DNA of 64,000 bases from Tessaracoccus sp. OS52 (GTDB lineage Bacteria > Actinomycetota > Actinomycetes > Propionibacteriales > Propionibacteriaceae): positions 124,001 to 188,000 of the forward strand of contig NZ_JAJEWM010000003.1 of NCBI RefSeq assembly GCF_020687685.1. Reading direction: 5' to 3'. Below, piece by piece: positions 55,071 to 63,865 of the stretch. Position 1 is the first letter of the stretch, and each line of letters opens with the position of its first letter. Under the pieces are notes generated by a model, which worked only from the letters and a program-made list of their open reading frames with translations, did not search any database and was not told the origin of the DNA. The position numbers and the translations under genes are program-made.

Positions 55071-56420
55071 ATGAAGCTTGTGATCCTCGGCGGTGGCGGT
55101 TTCCGCGTGCCGCTCGTCCACGAAGCCGTCGCCAGCGGGAGCCTCATCGACGAGGTCGTGCTGCACGACACTTCGGCGACCCGGCTGGCCGCCATCGCAG
55201 GGGTTGTCGAGGAGCGGGCGGCGGGACGCCCTCACGCCCCTGCAGTGCGGATCACCACCGACCTGCGGGACGCCCTGCGGGGTGCCGACTTCGTCTTCGC
55301 CGCCATCCGCGTCGGTGGGGCCGAGGGCAGGGTGCGGGACGAGCAGGTGGCGCTCGACCTCGGGCTGCTCGGGCAGGAAACGGTGGGGCCGGGCGGGCTC
55401 GCCTACGCGCTGCGCACCATCCCCGTGACCCAGGAGATCGCTCGAACCATCGCCGACGTCGCCCCGGAGGCCTGGACCATCAACTTCACCAACCCGGCGG
55501 GCATCATCACCCAGACGATGCGACAGACGCTGGGCGAGCGCGTGGTCGGCATCTGCGACACCCCGATCGGTCTGGTGCGGCGAGTGTCCCGGCTCCTGGG
55601 CGTCTCCCTCGAGCACGACCACCAGCGCGTCGACTACGACTACATCGGCCTGAACCACCTGGGTTGGCTGCGCTCGGTGAGCGTCGACGGCACCGACCGG
55701 CTGCCCGCGGTGCTGGCCTCCGACGAGCGGCTGGAGCACATCGAGGAGGCCCGGCTGATCGGCAAGGACTGGGTCCGCGCCGTCGGAGCCCTGCCGAACG
55801 AGTACCTGTACTACTACTGGAAGACCGACGAGGCCATCGCCAGCATCCGCGCCGCGGGCCAGACGCGGGGACAGTTCCTCCACCGCCAGCAGGATCGCTT
55901 CTACGCCCATGCCGACGGCTGCCAGTCCCCCCTTGCGCTGTGGCGCGACGTCCTCCACGAGCGGGAGGCCACCTACATGGCGGAGGCCCGCGGCACTGAC
56001 GAGGAACGACGCGAGGAGGACATCTCCGGCGGCGGCTACCAGGAGGTGGCCATGCGGCTGATGACCGCGCTCAGCACCGGCGAGCCGGAGCGGATGATCC
56101 TGAACGTCGGCAACGGCACCGTCGGAGACCGGGTGGTGGAGGGACTGCCAGACGACGTCGTGGTGGAGGTGGGCTGCACGGTCGATGACGCCGGCATCCG
56201 GCCCTTGGCCGTTGCCCCCGTCGGGTTGGGAATGTTGGGGCAGATGGCGCGGCTGCGGGCCTCCGAGCAGGCGATCGCCGAGGCTGCAACCAGCGGCAAT
56301 CGCGACCTGGCCTGGGAGGGGTTTTCCACGCATCCCCTGGTGGACTCGCCGCGGCTGGGCAAGGCACTGCTGGACGGCTATGTCCAGGCACACCCGGCCA
56401 TCGCACGACTGTTCAGGTGA
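55071..56420 (+). CDS. GH4 family glycosidase (6-phospho-beta-glucosidase type)
   Basis: The 449-residue protein has the GH4 NAD-binding start MKLVILGGGGFRVPLV, the substrate/metal residues in INFTNPAGIITQ, ICDTPIGLVRR and YIGLNHLGW, and the DISGGGYQEVAMRLM region. GH4 enzymes cleave glycosides by an NAD+- and Mn2+-dependent redox route, often on 6-phosphosugars. TAGTGT lies 6 bases before the ATG, which suggests a leaderless message. Together with the PfkB kinase and the nearby importer it points to uptake and breakdown of a glycoside. Confidence 0.9.
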   Translation: MKLVILGGGGFRVPLVHEAVASGSLIDEVVLHDTSATRLAAIAGVVEERAAGRPHAPAVRITTDLRDALRGADFVFAAIRVGGAEGRVRDEQVALDLGLLGQETVGPGGLAYALRTIPVTQEIARTIADVAPEAWTINFTNPAGIITQTMRQTLGERVVGICDTPIGLVRRVSRLLGVSLEHDHQRVDYDYIGLNHLGWLRSVSVDGTDRLPAVLASDERLEHIEEARLIGKDWVRAVGALPNEYLYYYWKTDEAIASIRAAGQTRGQFLHRQQDRFYAHADGCQSPLALWRDVLHEREATYMAEARGTDEERREEDISGGGYQEVAMRLMTALSTGEPERMILNVGNGTVGDRVVEGLPDDVVVEVGCTVDDAGIRPLAVAPVGLGMLGQMARLRASEQAIAEAATSGNRDLAWEGFSTHPLVDSPRLGKALLDGYVQAHPAIARLFR

Positions 56421-56426
56421 TCCCTG

Positions 56427-57167
56427 TCAACGACCCGTGAGGTCCCCAGGGGTGCCGGGCTCCGGGAACGGCTGCGGGAATCCCTCGCGCAGGGGCGCCA
56501 CCGGGTTGTCCGCCAACTGACGCGCGATCATCTCCATGGCCTCCTCGATCGCCACGTTGCCGTCGCGGAAGTTGATGGTGGCCCCGGCGTGGTCGGTTCG
56601 GGGCAGCGTCGCGAGCAGGACCTGGGCGACGTTGGCTCGTGACGTCGGGCCACCGGTCACATGCGGTCCGTACTCGATGTGGAGCGAGGGCTCGTCGAGG
56701 GTCAGCATGCCGGGGCCGAGGATGGTCCAGGCGAGGTTGGACTGTCGCAGGTGTGCGTCCGCCTCCGCCTTGGACTCGGCGTAGGGCCTGAACGAGCTGT
56801 CCGGGGCGACGTCGTCGCGGCCGGCTCCCGCGTAGGAGATCATGACGAACCTGTTCACGCCCTCTGCCTGGGCGGCATCAATGGTGCGGATGGCGGCATC
56901 GCGGTCCACGGCGAAGGTGCGCTTCGGGTCCCCGCCGCCCGCACCGGCGGACCAGACCAGGGCCTCGTGTCCGCGGATGATCTCGCCGATGCGCTCGCGC
57001 CCCAGCTGCTGGATGTCAGCGACCAGGGGCGTGGCGCCGGCCTGCTCCACGTCACCGGCCTGGTCCTGCGAACGGATGACCGAGGTGACCTGGTGGCCGA
57101 CTGCGACCAGCAGTGGCGTGGCCAGCAGGGCCACCTTCCCATGTCCTCCGATGATGACGATCTTCAT
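56427..57167 (-). CDS. NAD(P)-binding atypical SDR protein
   Basis: The 246-residue protein starts with an atypical SDR nucleotide site MKIVIIGGHGKVALLATPLLVAVGHQVTSVIR. It has the segment FVMISYAGAGR and the family's ILGPGMLTLDEP. These YwnB/NmrA-like proteins act as reductases or redox sensors. There is no partner gene; it converges with GH4. Function is not resolved. Confidence 0.85.
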   Translation of the reverse strand: MKIVIIGGHGKVALLATPLLVAVGHQVTSVIRSQDQAGDVEQAGATPLVADIQQLGRERIGEIIRGHEALVWSAGAGGGDPKRTFAVDRDAAIRTIDAAQAEGVNRFVMISYAGAGRDDVAPDSSFRPYAESKAEADAHLRQSNLAWTILGPGMLTLDEPSLHIEYGPHVTGGPTSRANVAQVLLATLPRTDHAGATINFRDGNVAIEEAMEMIARQLADNPVAPLREGFPQPFPEPGTPGDLTGR

Positions 57168-57260
57168 GTCTCGACCCTACCGGTGACCGGTGCGGCGCGG
57201 GGCTGGGAACCAGCGCCGGGACGTGGTTTCCTAGTAGCAATGGATAGGGGGGATTCCAAC

Positions 57261-57656
57261 ATGGCGCATGCACTCAGGTTCAGTGACGACGACCCGATCC
57301 TCCTCCGGCTCCGTGAACTCGCACTCTCCTTCCCCGGGGCCGAGGAGCGGGTCTCCCACGGCCGCCCGGTCTTCTTCACGAAGAAGGTCTTCGCCTACTA
57401 CGCGATGTCCAGCAAGGTGGACGGATCCTGGGTCCAACATCCGCAGTCGGTGTGCCTCCTGCTGTCAGAGGATGAGCGGCTGGCCGCACGCAGGCGCCCG
57501 GAGTGCTGGGTTCCGGGCTACATCGGGCCCTTCGGCTGGCTCGGCTTCGACCTGGACGAGGACACCGACTGGGACGAGATATCGGAGTTGCTCGACGACT
57601 CCTACCGCATGACGGCTCCCCGGTCGCTCCTCGACCTCCTCGATGCCCGCGCCTGA
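57261..57656 (+). CDS. MmcQ/YjbR family DNA-binding-like protein
   Basis: A 131-residue protein of the MmcQ/YjbR family: LALSFPGAEERVSHGRPVFFTKKVFAYY, then SVCLLLSEDERLAA, YIGPFGWLGFDLDEDTDWDEISELLDDSYRMTAP. The fold resembles CyaY and may bind DNA; the role is unknown. AGGGGGGA lies 7 bases before the ATG at 57261, so I prefer it to the ATG at 57240. A terminator shared with rplI follows. Confidence 0.88.
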   Translation: MAHALRFSDDDPILLRLRELALSFPGAEERVSHGRPVFFTKKVFAYYAMSSKVDGSWVQHPQSVCLLLSEDERLAARRRPECWVPGYIGPFGWLGFDLDEDTDWDEISELLDDSYRMTAPRSLLDLLDARA

Positions 57657-57684
57657 TCCACCCAGCCGAGCCCAGCGAAACAAG

Positions 57685-57714
57685 AGGACCCCGACCGTTT
57701 CCGGCCGGGGTCCT
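57685..57714. terminator. Bidirectional terminator between the YjbR gene and rplI
   Basis: AGGACCCCGACCG pairs with CGGCCGGGGTCCT around TTTC, a 13-bp stem with one mismatch. It lies 16-28 bp from the stops of both convergent genes. Confidence 0.8.
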
Positions 57715-57730
57715 GCTTGGTTTGCAGGGA

Positions 57731-58177
57731 TCAGCCCGCGACGACCTCGAAGGGAACGTGCGCGGTCACTGCCTGGTGGAGCTTGATGCTGGCGGTGTGG
57801 TTGCCAACGCTCTTCACCGGCTTGGCGAAAGAGACGCTGCGCTTGTCCAGCGAGGGGCCGCCGGCCTTCTTCACGGCCACGACGAGGTCGTTGGCGGTGA
57901 CGGAACCGAAGAGTTGTCCGGAGTCGGAGACCTTCGCGGGCACCTTGATCTGCAGTTCCTCGAGCTGGCCGCGGACCTGGGAGGCGTGCTCGACGCCCCG
58001 GATCTCGCGGGCGTCACGAGCGCGCTTGATGCCCTCGATCTGCTTCTCGTTGCCCTTGGTCCAGCGGATGGCCTTGGACTGGGGCAGGAGGAAGTTACGG
58101 CCGTAGCCGTCCTTGACCTCGACGATGTCGCCGGGGATCCCGAGCTTGTCAACGTTGCTGGTGAGAATGAGCTTCAT
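57731..58177 (-). CDS. rplI: 50S ribosomal protein L9
   Basis: The 148-residue protein has the L9 N-terminal RNA-binding domain (MKLILTSNVDKLGIPGDIVEVKDGYGRNFLLPQSKAI), the long connecting helix and the C-terminal domain (GQLFGSVTANDLVVAV). It binds 23S rRNA at the base of the L1 stalk. It is last in the rpsF-ssb-rpsR-rplI series and 15 bp after rpsR. Confidence 0.97.
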   Translation of the reverse strand: MKLILTSNVDKLGIPGDIVEVKDGYGRNFLLPQSKAIRWTKGNEKQIEGIKRARDAREIRGVEHASQVRGQLEELQIKVPAKVSDSGQLFGSVTANDLVVAVKKAGGPSLDKRSVSFAKPVKSVGNHTASIKLHQAVTAHVPFEVVAG

Positions 58178-58192
58178 GGTTGATTCTCCTTG

Positions 58193-58435
58193 TCAGCGCG
58201 CGGTTGAGGCGTAGGGCAGCAGAGCCACCTCGCGGGCGTTCTTGACGGCGATGGCAACCTTGCGCTGGTCCTGGACGGACAGACCGGTAACCCGACGGGC
58301 GCGGATCTTGCCGCGCTCGGAGATGAACCGCTTCAGCGTGTTGGTGTCCTTGTAGTCGATGTTGGCGACGCGAGTCGTCTTCACCGGCATGATCTTCTTC
58401 TTGCTGTTCACAGGCTTGCGCTGTGGACCGGCCAT
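58193..58435 (-). CDS. rpsR: 30S ribosomal protein S18
   Basis: The 80-residue protein has the S18 core [53 protein letters not shown]. The N-terminus lacks the zinc-binding cysteines of C+ forms, so it is the Cys-free paralog type. This could matter if a second S18 gene exists elsewhere. It lies between ssb and rplI in the usual order. Confidence 0.96.
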   Translation of the reverse strand: MAGPQRKPVNSKKKIMPVKTTRVANIDYKDTNTLKRFISERGKIRARRVTGLSVQDQRKVAIAVKNAREVALLPYASTAR

Positions 58436-58536
58436 TGTGGTGCACTCCTTGTGTGATGGGCCTGGTCAGGCCCTGGAAGCCCGTCTCTCGACGGAATGTG
58501 CCAGCTGGCCGGGGAACCGGCCAGTGTAGCTGTGGG

Positions 58537-59061
58537 TCAGAACGGGGGTTCTTCGGCGTTCGACTGCGCCCACGGATCGTTTCCGCCACGGTTGCCGCCG
58601 CTGGCGGCTCCGCTGCTGGACCACGGGTCCTGTGAGGGCTGGCCGCCGGGGGCGCCCTGGTTCTGGTTTCCCTGCCAGTTGCCGCCGCCGGTGCCACCGC
58701 TGGTGCGGGTGACCTTGGCGGTTGCGTAACGCAGGGAGGGACCAACCTCGTCGACATCAACCTCGAAGACCGTACGCTTCTCACCCTCGCGGGTTTCGTA
58801 GCTACGGGACTTCAGGCGCCCCTGGACGATGACGCGGGAGCCCTTGGTGAGGGTCTCGGCCACGTTCTCGGCGTACTGGCGCCAGACCGAGCAGTTGATG
58901 AACATGGCATCGCCGTCTTTCCATTCATTGGTCTGACGGTCGAAGGTACGGGGCGTGGACGCGACGGTGAAGTTCGCGACTGCTGCACCGTTGGGGGTGA
59001 AGCGCAATTCGGGGTCAGCCGTGAGATTGCCTACCAGCGTGATCTGGGTTTCGCCTGCCAT
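58537..59061 (-). CDS. ssb: Single-stranded DNA-binding protein
   Basis: The 174-residue protein has the OB fold ([60 protein letters not shown]), a Gly/Gln-rich linker and the acidic tip NAEEPPF. It coats single-stranded DNA as a tetramer, and the tip recruits repair and replication proteins. It stands between rpsF and rpsR as in most bacteria. Confidence 0.97.
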   Translation of the reverse strand: MAGETQITLVGNLTADPELRFTPNGAAVANFTVASTPRTFDRQTNEWKDGDAMFINCSVWRQYAENVAETLTKGSRVIVQGRLKSRSYETREGEKRTVFEVDVDEVGPSLRYATAKVTRTSGGTGGGNWQGNQNQGAPGGQPSQDPWSSSGAASGGNRGGNDPWAQSNAEEPPF

Positions 59062-59191
59062 GTTTCTTTCCTTCGAGTAATTGGTCTTTGATCCTAATCG
59101 GTCCCTCTGACAGGAACCGGGTGGCTACCAACTAACTATGGTCGTCGGGGACGGCCTCGCGTCAGTATCCACAGAGGATCTCTGGAAGAAC

Positions 59192-59479
59192 TCAGTCCTC
59201 GAGACGGAGAACCTTGGTCCGCACGATCTGCTCGTCGATGCCCAGGAGACGGTCCATCTCCTTGACGACGGCGGGCTCGGCGGTCAGCTGGACCACCGCG
59301 TAGAGGGCCTCGGACTTCTTGTTGATGTCGTAGGCCAGACGGCGGCGACCCCAGATGTCGATGTTGTCGACGGTGCCACCACCCTTGGTGATGGTCTCGA
59401 GGTGCTTGTCGACGATGGTGGGAACCTGTCGTTCATCCACGTCTGAGTCGATGAGAATCATGACTTCGTACTTGCGCAT
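59192..59479 (-). CDS. rpsF: 30S ribosomal protein S6
   Basis: The 95-residue protein begins MRKYEVMILIDSDVDERQV and has DIWGRRRLAYDINKKSEALYAV, the S6 core that pairs with S18. AAGGAGG lies 11 bases before the ATG, which is long; a CTG two codons earlier would be better spaced. The family start favours 59479. The 130-bp gap to ssb is wider than usual. Confidence 0.95.
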   Translation of the reverse strand: MRKYEVMILIDSDVDERQVPTIVDKHLETITKGGGTVDNIDIWGRRRLAYDINKKSEALYAVVQLTAEPAVVKEMDRLLGIDEQIVRTKVLRLED

Positions 59480-60088
59480 GCGCAGCCCAACCTCCTTCGG
59501 ACTAACGGCCACGGGTCGTTCCCGCGGCAGGAGGGCGTGACCGACGGATCGTCGGCCAAGTGGTCACATTACCCGAGCCTGCGGCGTGGGAAGAAATCCG
59601 GGGCGCGGGAGTGGTCTCGACACGCCGACTCGTCCCTCGCCGGCTACTCGACCAGCGGTGAAGAGCGGGAGTGGTCTCGACACGCCGACTCGTCCCTCGC
59701 CGGCTACTCGACCAGCGGGGTACTGGTCGACTGGGACGAGCGGGTTCGCTTTCTCCGGTGGTCGAGTAGGGCCGGCGAGCTCTGCGAGCGCCCGTGTCGA
59801 GACCAGGGAGGGCCGCGGGGTTTGGTCTCGACACGCCGGGCTTCGCCGCGGCTACTCGACCAGCGAGGTACTCATTCCTTCTCCGGTGGTCGAGTAGGGC
59901 CGGCGAGCTCTGCGAGCGCCCGTGTCGAGACCATGGAGGGTCGCGGCGGGTTGTGGTCTCGACACGCCGACTCGTCCCTCGCCGGCTACTCGACCAACGG
60001 TGAAGCGCAGCCCCTCCATTGCGTCCCTCGCCGGCTACCCGACCAACGGTGAAGCGCAGCCTACTCGACCAGCGTGCTTTCCCGCCCC
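59480..60088. other. Non-coding region filled with the dispersed palindromic repeat
   Basis: No gene is supported. After the rpsF ribosome site, the stretch is almost entirely copies and fragments of the repeat also seen in crtT. It separates the ribosomal block from the GH1 gene, and could act as a bidirectional transcription barrier. Confidence 0.8.
59612..60074. repeat. Cluster of six repeat copies and two fragments in both orientations
   Basis: Direct copies lie at 59612-59658, 59672-59718, 59823-59865 and 59953-60000. Inverted copies lie at 59755-59805 and 59883-59933. Fragments are at 60022-60049 and 60059-60074. The first two direct copies are identical and exactly 60 bp apart. The ends of each copy (TGGTCTCGA and TCGACCA) are partly complementary, so copies can fold alone or with an inverted neighbour. 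Confidence 0.88.
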
Positions 60089-61537
60089 TCAGGCTTCCGG
60101 AAGACGGCGGGTGGCGATGAGCTCCTGGCACCAGCGAGCGCTCCGCTTCGGGGTGCGCTGCAGGGTGTCGAAGTCCACCCGCACGATCCCGAACCGCTTC
60201 GCGTAGCCGTAGCCCCACTCGAAGTTGTCCAGCAGCGACCACACGAAGTAGCCGCGCAGGTCCACCCCGGCCGACATCGCCCGGTGCGCCGCCTCGAAGT
60301 GGCGCCTCAGGTAGTCCACGCGACTCGCGTCGTCGATGCTGCCGTCGGGAAGGACGACGTCGTCGAAGGCAGCCCCGTTCTCGGTGACCATGAGCGGGAG
60401 CCCGGGGAACTGCTCATGCATCGAGAGCAAGAGTTCCTCCAGCCCGTCCGGGGCGATGTTCCAGCCCATCGCGGTGTGGGGTCCGGGCTGTTCGAGGAAC
60501 TCGACGGCCTGGTCGCTGCCCGGCCACGCGGTCCCCTCGGACGGCTTGTGGCCGTCGTTGGCCTGCCGCGGGGAGGCCCCGTCCCAGAGCCGCACCGTCG
60601 TGGTGGAGTAGTAGTTGACGCCCAGGACGTCGATGGGCTGGTTGATGGCCGCCAGATCGCCGTCCCGGACGAAGGACCAGTCGGTGACCGATGCGGTGTC
60701 GGAGAGCAGGTCGGCGGGGTACTCGCCGCGCAGCATCGGGCCGGTGAAGGCGCGGTTGCCGACGGCGTCGATGCGCCGGACTGCCTCCTCGCCCCCCTCG
60801 CCGACGCCTCGGACGACGTGCAGGTTCAGCGTGACCGAGTACTCGGGATCCCCCGAACTCGCTGCGCGGAGGGCCTGGAGGCCGAGGCCGTGGGCCAGGT
60901 TCAGGTGGTGGACCGCGGCGAGCGCCGCGGCCGGGTCGGTGCGGCCGGGCGCGTGACCGCCCTGCCCGTAGCCCAGGTAGGCGGAGCACCAGGGCTCGTT
61001 GAGCGTCGTCCAGGTGTGGATCCGGTCTCCCAGCGCCTCGCCCACGACGGTGGCGTAGTCGGCGAAGGCCTCGGCCGTGGACCGGGCTGTCCAGCCGCCC
61101 TCGTCCTCCAGCGCCTGCGGCAGGTCCCAGTGGTAGAGCGTCGCCACCGGTGCGATGCCTCGCGCGAGGAGGCCGTCGGTCAGCCGCTGGTAGAAATCCA
61201 GACCGACGAGGTTGGCGGGCCCACGGCCGGTGGGCTGGATGCGGGGCCAGGCGATGGAGAACCGGTAGGCGTTCAGGCCGAGCTCGGCCATCAGGTCCAG
61301 GTCCTCGTCCAGCCGGTGGTAGTGGTCACACGCGACGTCGCCGGTGTCGCCGTTCCAGACCTTGCCGGGGGTGTGGCTGAAGGTGTCCCAGATGGAGGGC
61401 CCGCGACCGTCCTCGGCGGCAGCGCCCTCCACCTGGTAGGAGGCCGTCGCGGAGCCGAAGACGAAACCCGGCGGGAACTCGATGTCGGCTTGGGCGGCGC
61501 TGGGGCGGTCGTTGGTGAGTGTCACGGGAGACTCCAT
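60089..61537 (-). CDS. GH1 family beta-glucosidase
   Basis: The 482-residue protein is a GH1 barrel. It has the acid/base Glu in [16 protein letters not shown] and the nucleophile Glu in [27 protein letters not shown] and [21 protein letters not shown] are family signatures. It hydrolyses beta-glucosides in the cytoplasm. The start at 61537 lies 15 bp from a LacI-type palindrome; the frame open to 61657 is not needed. No LacI gene or transporter is adjacent. Confidence 0.93.
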   Translation of the reverse strand: MESPVTLTNDRPSAAQADIEFPPGFVFGSATASYQVEGAAAEDGRGPSIWDTFSHTPGKVWNGDTGDVACDHYHRLDEDLDLMAELGLNAYRFSIAWPRIQPTGRGPANLVGLDFYQRLTDGLLARGIAPVATLYHWDLPQALEDEGGWTARSTAEAFADYATVVGEALGDRIHTWTTLNEPWCSAYLGYGQGGHAPGRTDPAAALAAVHHLNLAHGLGLQALRAASSGDPEYSVTLNLHVVRGVGEGGEEAVRRIDAVGNRAFTGPMLRGEYPADLLSDTASVTDWSFVRDGDLAAINQPIDVLGVNYYSTTTVRLWDGASPRQANDGHKPSEGTAWPGSDQAVEFLEQPGPHTAMGWNIAPDGLEELLLSMHEQFPGLPLMVTENGAAFDDVVLPDGSIDDASRVDYLRRHFEAAHRAMSAGVDLRGYFVWSLLDNFEWGYGYAKRFGIVRVDFDTLQRTPKRSARWCQELIATRRLPEA

Positions 61538-61551
61538 CGTCAATTGTGTGT

Positions 61552-61565
61552 TCGAAACGCTTCGA
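61552..61565. promoter_or_regulatory. LacI-family operator before the GH1 gene
   Basis: TCGAAACGCTTCGA has perfect TCGAA/TTCGA arms around a CG-containing centre. It matches the shape of sites bound by glucoside-responsive LacI repressors in actinobacteria. The regulator is outside the window. Confidence 0.6.
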
Positions 61566-61631
61566 TCAGACTCTAAGCGGGAGGGACGGCCAGCCGCAAG
61601 TCGGTCCCCTCGGAGCCAGAGCCGAACCGCT

Positions 61632-63107
61632 TCAGCCCTGAATCTTGCGAAGCACACGGGTGCGTTGTGCGATCCACCCGATCTTCACCTGACCCATCTG
61701 GACGTTGTCCCCGTCGCGGAGTACTGCAGTTTGCGAAGTCCCGTTCACCTTCAACTGCGCCCGCACCTCTCCCGCTTTTCCATTGGACGTGACCGTGCCG
61801 GCAAGCCCGGACGCGCCCGGAGGAATTCGGAACTGCCGTCCGGTGAGGAGGAACTCCTGGCTGCTGTCACCTTCACGGATCACCAGGGTGCCGTTGAGCG
61901 GCGCCCTCCCCCCTATGACGACCCGCATCAGCAGGCCCGCCAGCAACAGTCCCAGAAGGACGAGGCCCGGCACTACCCACGCAATCTGCCTCGACGACGT
62001 CGACGACTCCGCCTGCGGGGTGACCGCGGGCGGCGTCGACTCGGGAGTTGGTGGTGGCGTGGGGGACGGCCTGGGTGCCGGTTCCGCGGCGACGGACAGG
62101 GAATTGTCGGCCAGCGCCGGCAGGCCCAGCCCCAGCGATGAGAGCGCTGAAGACCAGCGCGAAGTGACATCGCCGGTCAGCCTGAGCGAACCAGCCGTCG
62201 AACCTCTGGTCACTTCAACCTTGAACGTCTGCGTTCCACCAGGTTCCAGCAGGACGTTGGCCGGGGCGTCCCATTCCGCCTTTGCTCCACCCTCAGTGGT
62301 GATTGCGAGAGCGGTCACTTCAACGGGAAGGTGAGCGAATGGTGAAGAAATGATCAAGTTCGCAGTGGCGCCGACTCCAGACCATGAGACGGCCACCTGC
62401 TGTGCGAGATCAGACTGCAAAGCCTGAGCCACCTGCAGTTCGCGGGTTCGCCCAGCCAGTCCAGCCAGGTAATCACTGACGACAGCCTGGTCCGCCACCT
62501 CGGCCTCCGGAAAGACCGTCCGCATCACAGCCGCATCCGTTTCCGGGCCCAAACTGAGCGCAAATGCCCCGACGGTAGTGGTCAGCGCCTCCGCCCTGGC
62601 CCGTAAGGTCAGCCATGCCTCAGAACCGACTTCATAGGCCGAATCCGGGGCAGTTGTTACAAGCCCGTCTGTAAAAAGGACCACCGCGGCAATGGGGAGC
62701 GCGGCGTCCCTTTCGAGGATTTCCAGCACTGTTTGCATTGCGCGGCCGATGTCTGTATAGTCCCCCGCCGGCTCGGCCGGCAGGGCCGCGACGAGAACTT
62801 GGCCGTCCGCCGGGGCCGGCCCTTCCCACACGATCTGGGGCGAAGTGTCGAAGGTGACGAGCGTCACATGATCGGACGGTTTCAGGGTGGCAGGCAGCTG
62901 CCCGATGGCCTGCACAGCCTCACCCCACCGGTTGTCAGTGGTCATTGAGCCGGAGGTGTCCACGACCAGCACGTAGTCCACGGGAGCTGCTGCGACTCCG
63001 ATCTGATCGGCTACGTCGGTGACCGAGTCGTCCGCCACGGCCTGGCCGGGAGCGGCGACCAGCAGCCCAACCACGGCTCCCAAAACCCACCCGCGAAAGT
63101 CCCCCAT
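61632..63107 (-). CDS. Secreted/anchored von Willebrand factor A-domain protein
   Basis: The 491-residue protein has a signal peptide (ending GQAVA), a VWA domain with the MIDAS motif [10 protein letters not shown] and VVLFTDGL, a beta-rich middle and a Pro/Thr-rich linker ([14 protein letters not shown]). One membrane span ([24 protein letters not shown]) and about 75 basic, beta-rich residues follow. The VWA part faces outside and can bind a partner through a metal ion. AAGGGGG lies before the ATG at 63107. It is divergent from flp and may serve the pilus or surface attachment; this is inferred from position. Confidence 0.85.
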   Translation of the reverse strand: MGDFRGWVLGAVVGLLVAAPGQAVADDSVTDVADQIGVAAAPVDYVLVVDTSGSMTTDNRWGEAVQAIGQLPATLKPSDHVTLVTFDTSPQIVWEGPAPADGQVLVAALPAEPAGDYTDIGRAMQTVLEILERDAALPIAAVVLFTDGLVTTAPDSAYEVGSEAWLTLRARAEALTTTVGAFALSLGPETDAAVMRTVFPEAEVADQAVVSDYLAGLAGRTRELQVAQALQSDLAQQVAVSWSGVGATANLIISSPFAHLPVEVTALAITTEGGAKAEWDAPANVLLEPGGTQTFKVEVTRGSTAGSLRLTGDVTSRWSSALSSLGLGLPALADNSLSVAAEPAPRPSPTPPPTPESTPPAVTPQAESSTSSRQIAWVVPGLVLLGLLLAGLLMRVVIGGRAPLNGTLVIREGDSSQEFLLTGRQFRIPPGASGLAGTVTSNGKAGEVRAQLKVNGTSQTAVLRDGDNVQMGQVKIGWIAQRTRVLRKIQG

Positions 63108-63199
63108 TTTGCCCCCTTGACACTCTATGCTTCGCGCGACTATCTTCATGCACAACAGCTGACAAATGCTGAATACATTCCATCTTAGGGGGAAACACC

Positions 63200-63385
63200 A
63201 TGAGCGAACTGGTCGCTTACACCACAGCTTTGATCTCCGCCCGCTTCGCCGACAAGGAAAGGGGCGCAACCGCCGTTGAGTACGGCCTGATGGTCGCGCT
63301 CATCGCCGTCGTCATCATCGGCGCCGTGACTCTCCTCGGCGGTAACCTCAACGCCATGTTCAACGCCATCGCAGCCGCGATCTGA
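63200..63385 (+). CDS. flp: Flp-type pilin
   Basis: The 61-residue prepilin has the leader ending RFADKERG and the mature start ATAVEYGLMVALIAVVIIGAVTLLGG. Glu at +5 and Tyr next to it are the Flp hallmark, and cleavage after Gly by a TadV-type peptidase is expected. It forms the adhesive Flp/Tad pilus. AGGGGG lies 7 bases before the ATG. A very strong hairpin follows, separating it from tadE. Confidence 0.95.
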   Translation: MSELVAYTTALISARFADKERGATAVEYGLMVALIAVVIIGAVTLLGGNLNAMFNAIAAAI

Positions 63386-63407
63386 TTTCTGCCATCCAAA
63401 GCTTGTC

Positions 63408-63444
63408 CTTGGTGGTGGGTGGCCGAACGCCACCCACCACCAAG
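63408..63444 (+). terminator. Strong hairpin between flp and tadE
   Basis: CTTGGTGGTGGGTGGC pairs perfectly with GCCACCCACCACCAAG (16 bp) around CGAAC, followed by TTTG. It lies 22 bp after the flp stop and probably ends most flp transcripts. Confidence 0.85.
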
Positions 63445-63496
63445 TTTGTCCTCACGGGCCAATTGACTTCCGAATTCCTATGGGTTGGGGGACCCT

Positions 63497-63865
63497 GTGA
63501 AAAGCAATGAACGCGGTGCCGCTGCAGTGGAGTTTGCCCTTGTGTTGCCAGTCCTGCTGACTCTGCTTCTTGGGACGATTGAGTTCGGCTGGACTTTCAT
63601 GGTCCAAGGGGGAGTGGCGGGAGCCGCCCGAGAGGCAGCGCGCGACTTCGCGATCCACGATGACGCCGCCAAGGCCCGTGGTGTCGCAGTCGCAGCCAGC
63701 GGTCCGGCCGGGCTGACGACGGGAGAGGTCGCGATCGCGCCCGGGAGTTGCACCCCAGGCTCGAATGTCACGGTGACGATCAACCACACCTACCCCTCCT
63801 TGACCGGATTCTTCGGCGCCAACTTCACCGCCACAGGCGAGGGGGTCATGCGATGCGGAGGCTGA
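63497..63865 (+). CDS. tadE: TadE-family pilus assembly protein
   Basis: The 122-residue pseudopilin starts with a short leader and the TadE helix ERGAAAVEFALVLPVLLTLLLGTIEFGWTF, followed by a small outer domain with two cysteines (GSCTPGS, VMRCGG). TadE is needed for Flp pilus assembly. I chose the GTG at 63497, after TGGGGGAC. The end overlaps the next gene. Confidence 0.88.
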   Translation: MKSNERGAAAVEFALVLPVLLTLLLGTIEFGWTFMVQGGVAGAAREAARDFAIHDDAAKARGVAVAASGPAGLTTGEVAIAPGSCTPGSNVTVTINHTYPSLTGFFGANFTATGEGVMRCGG

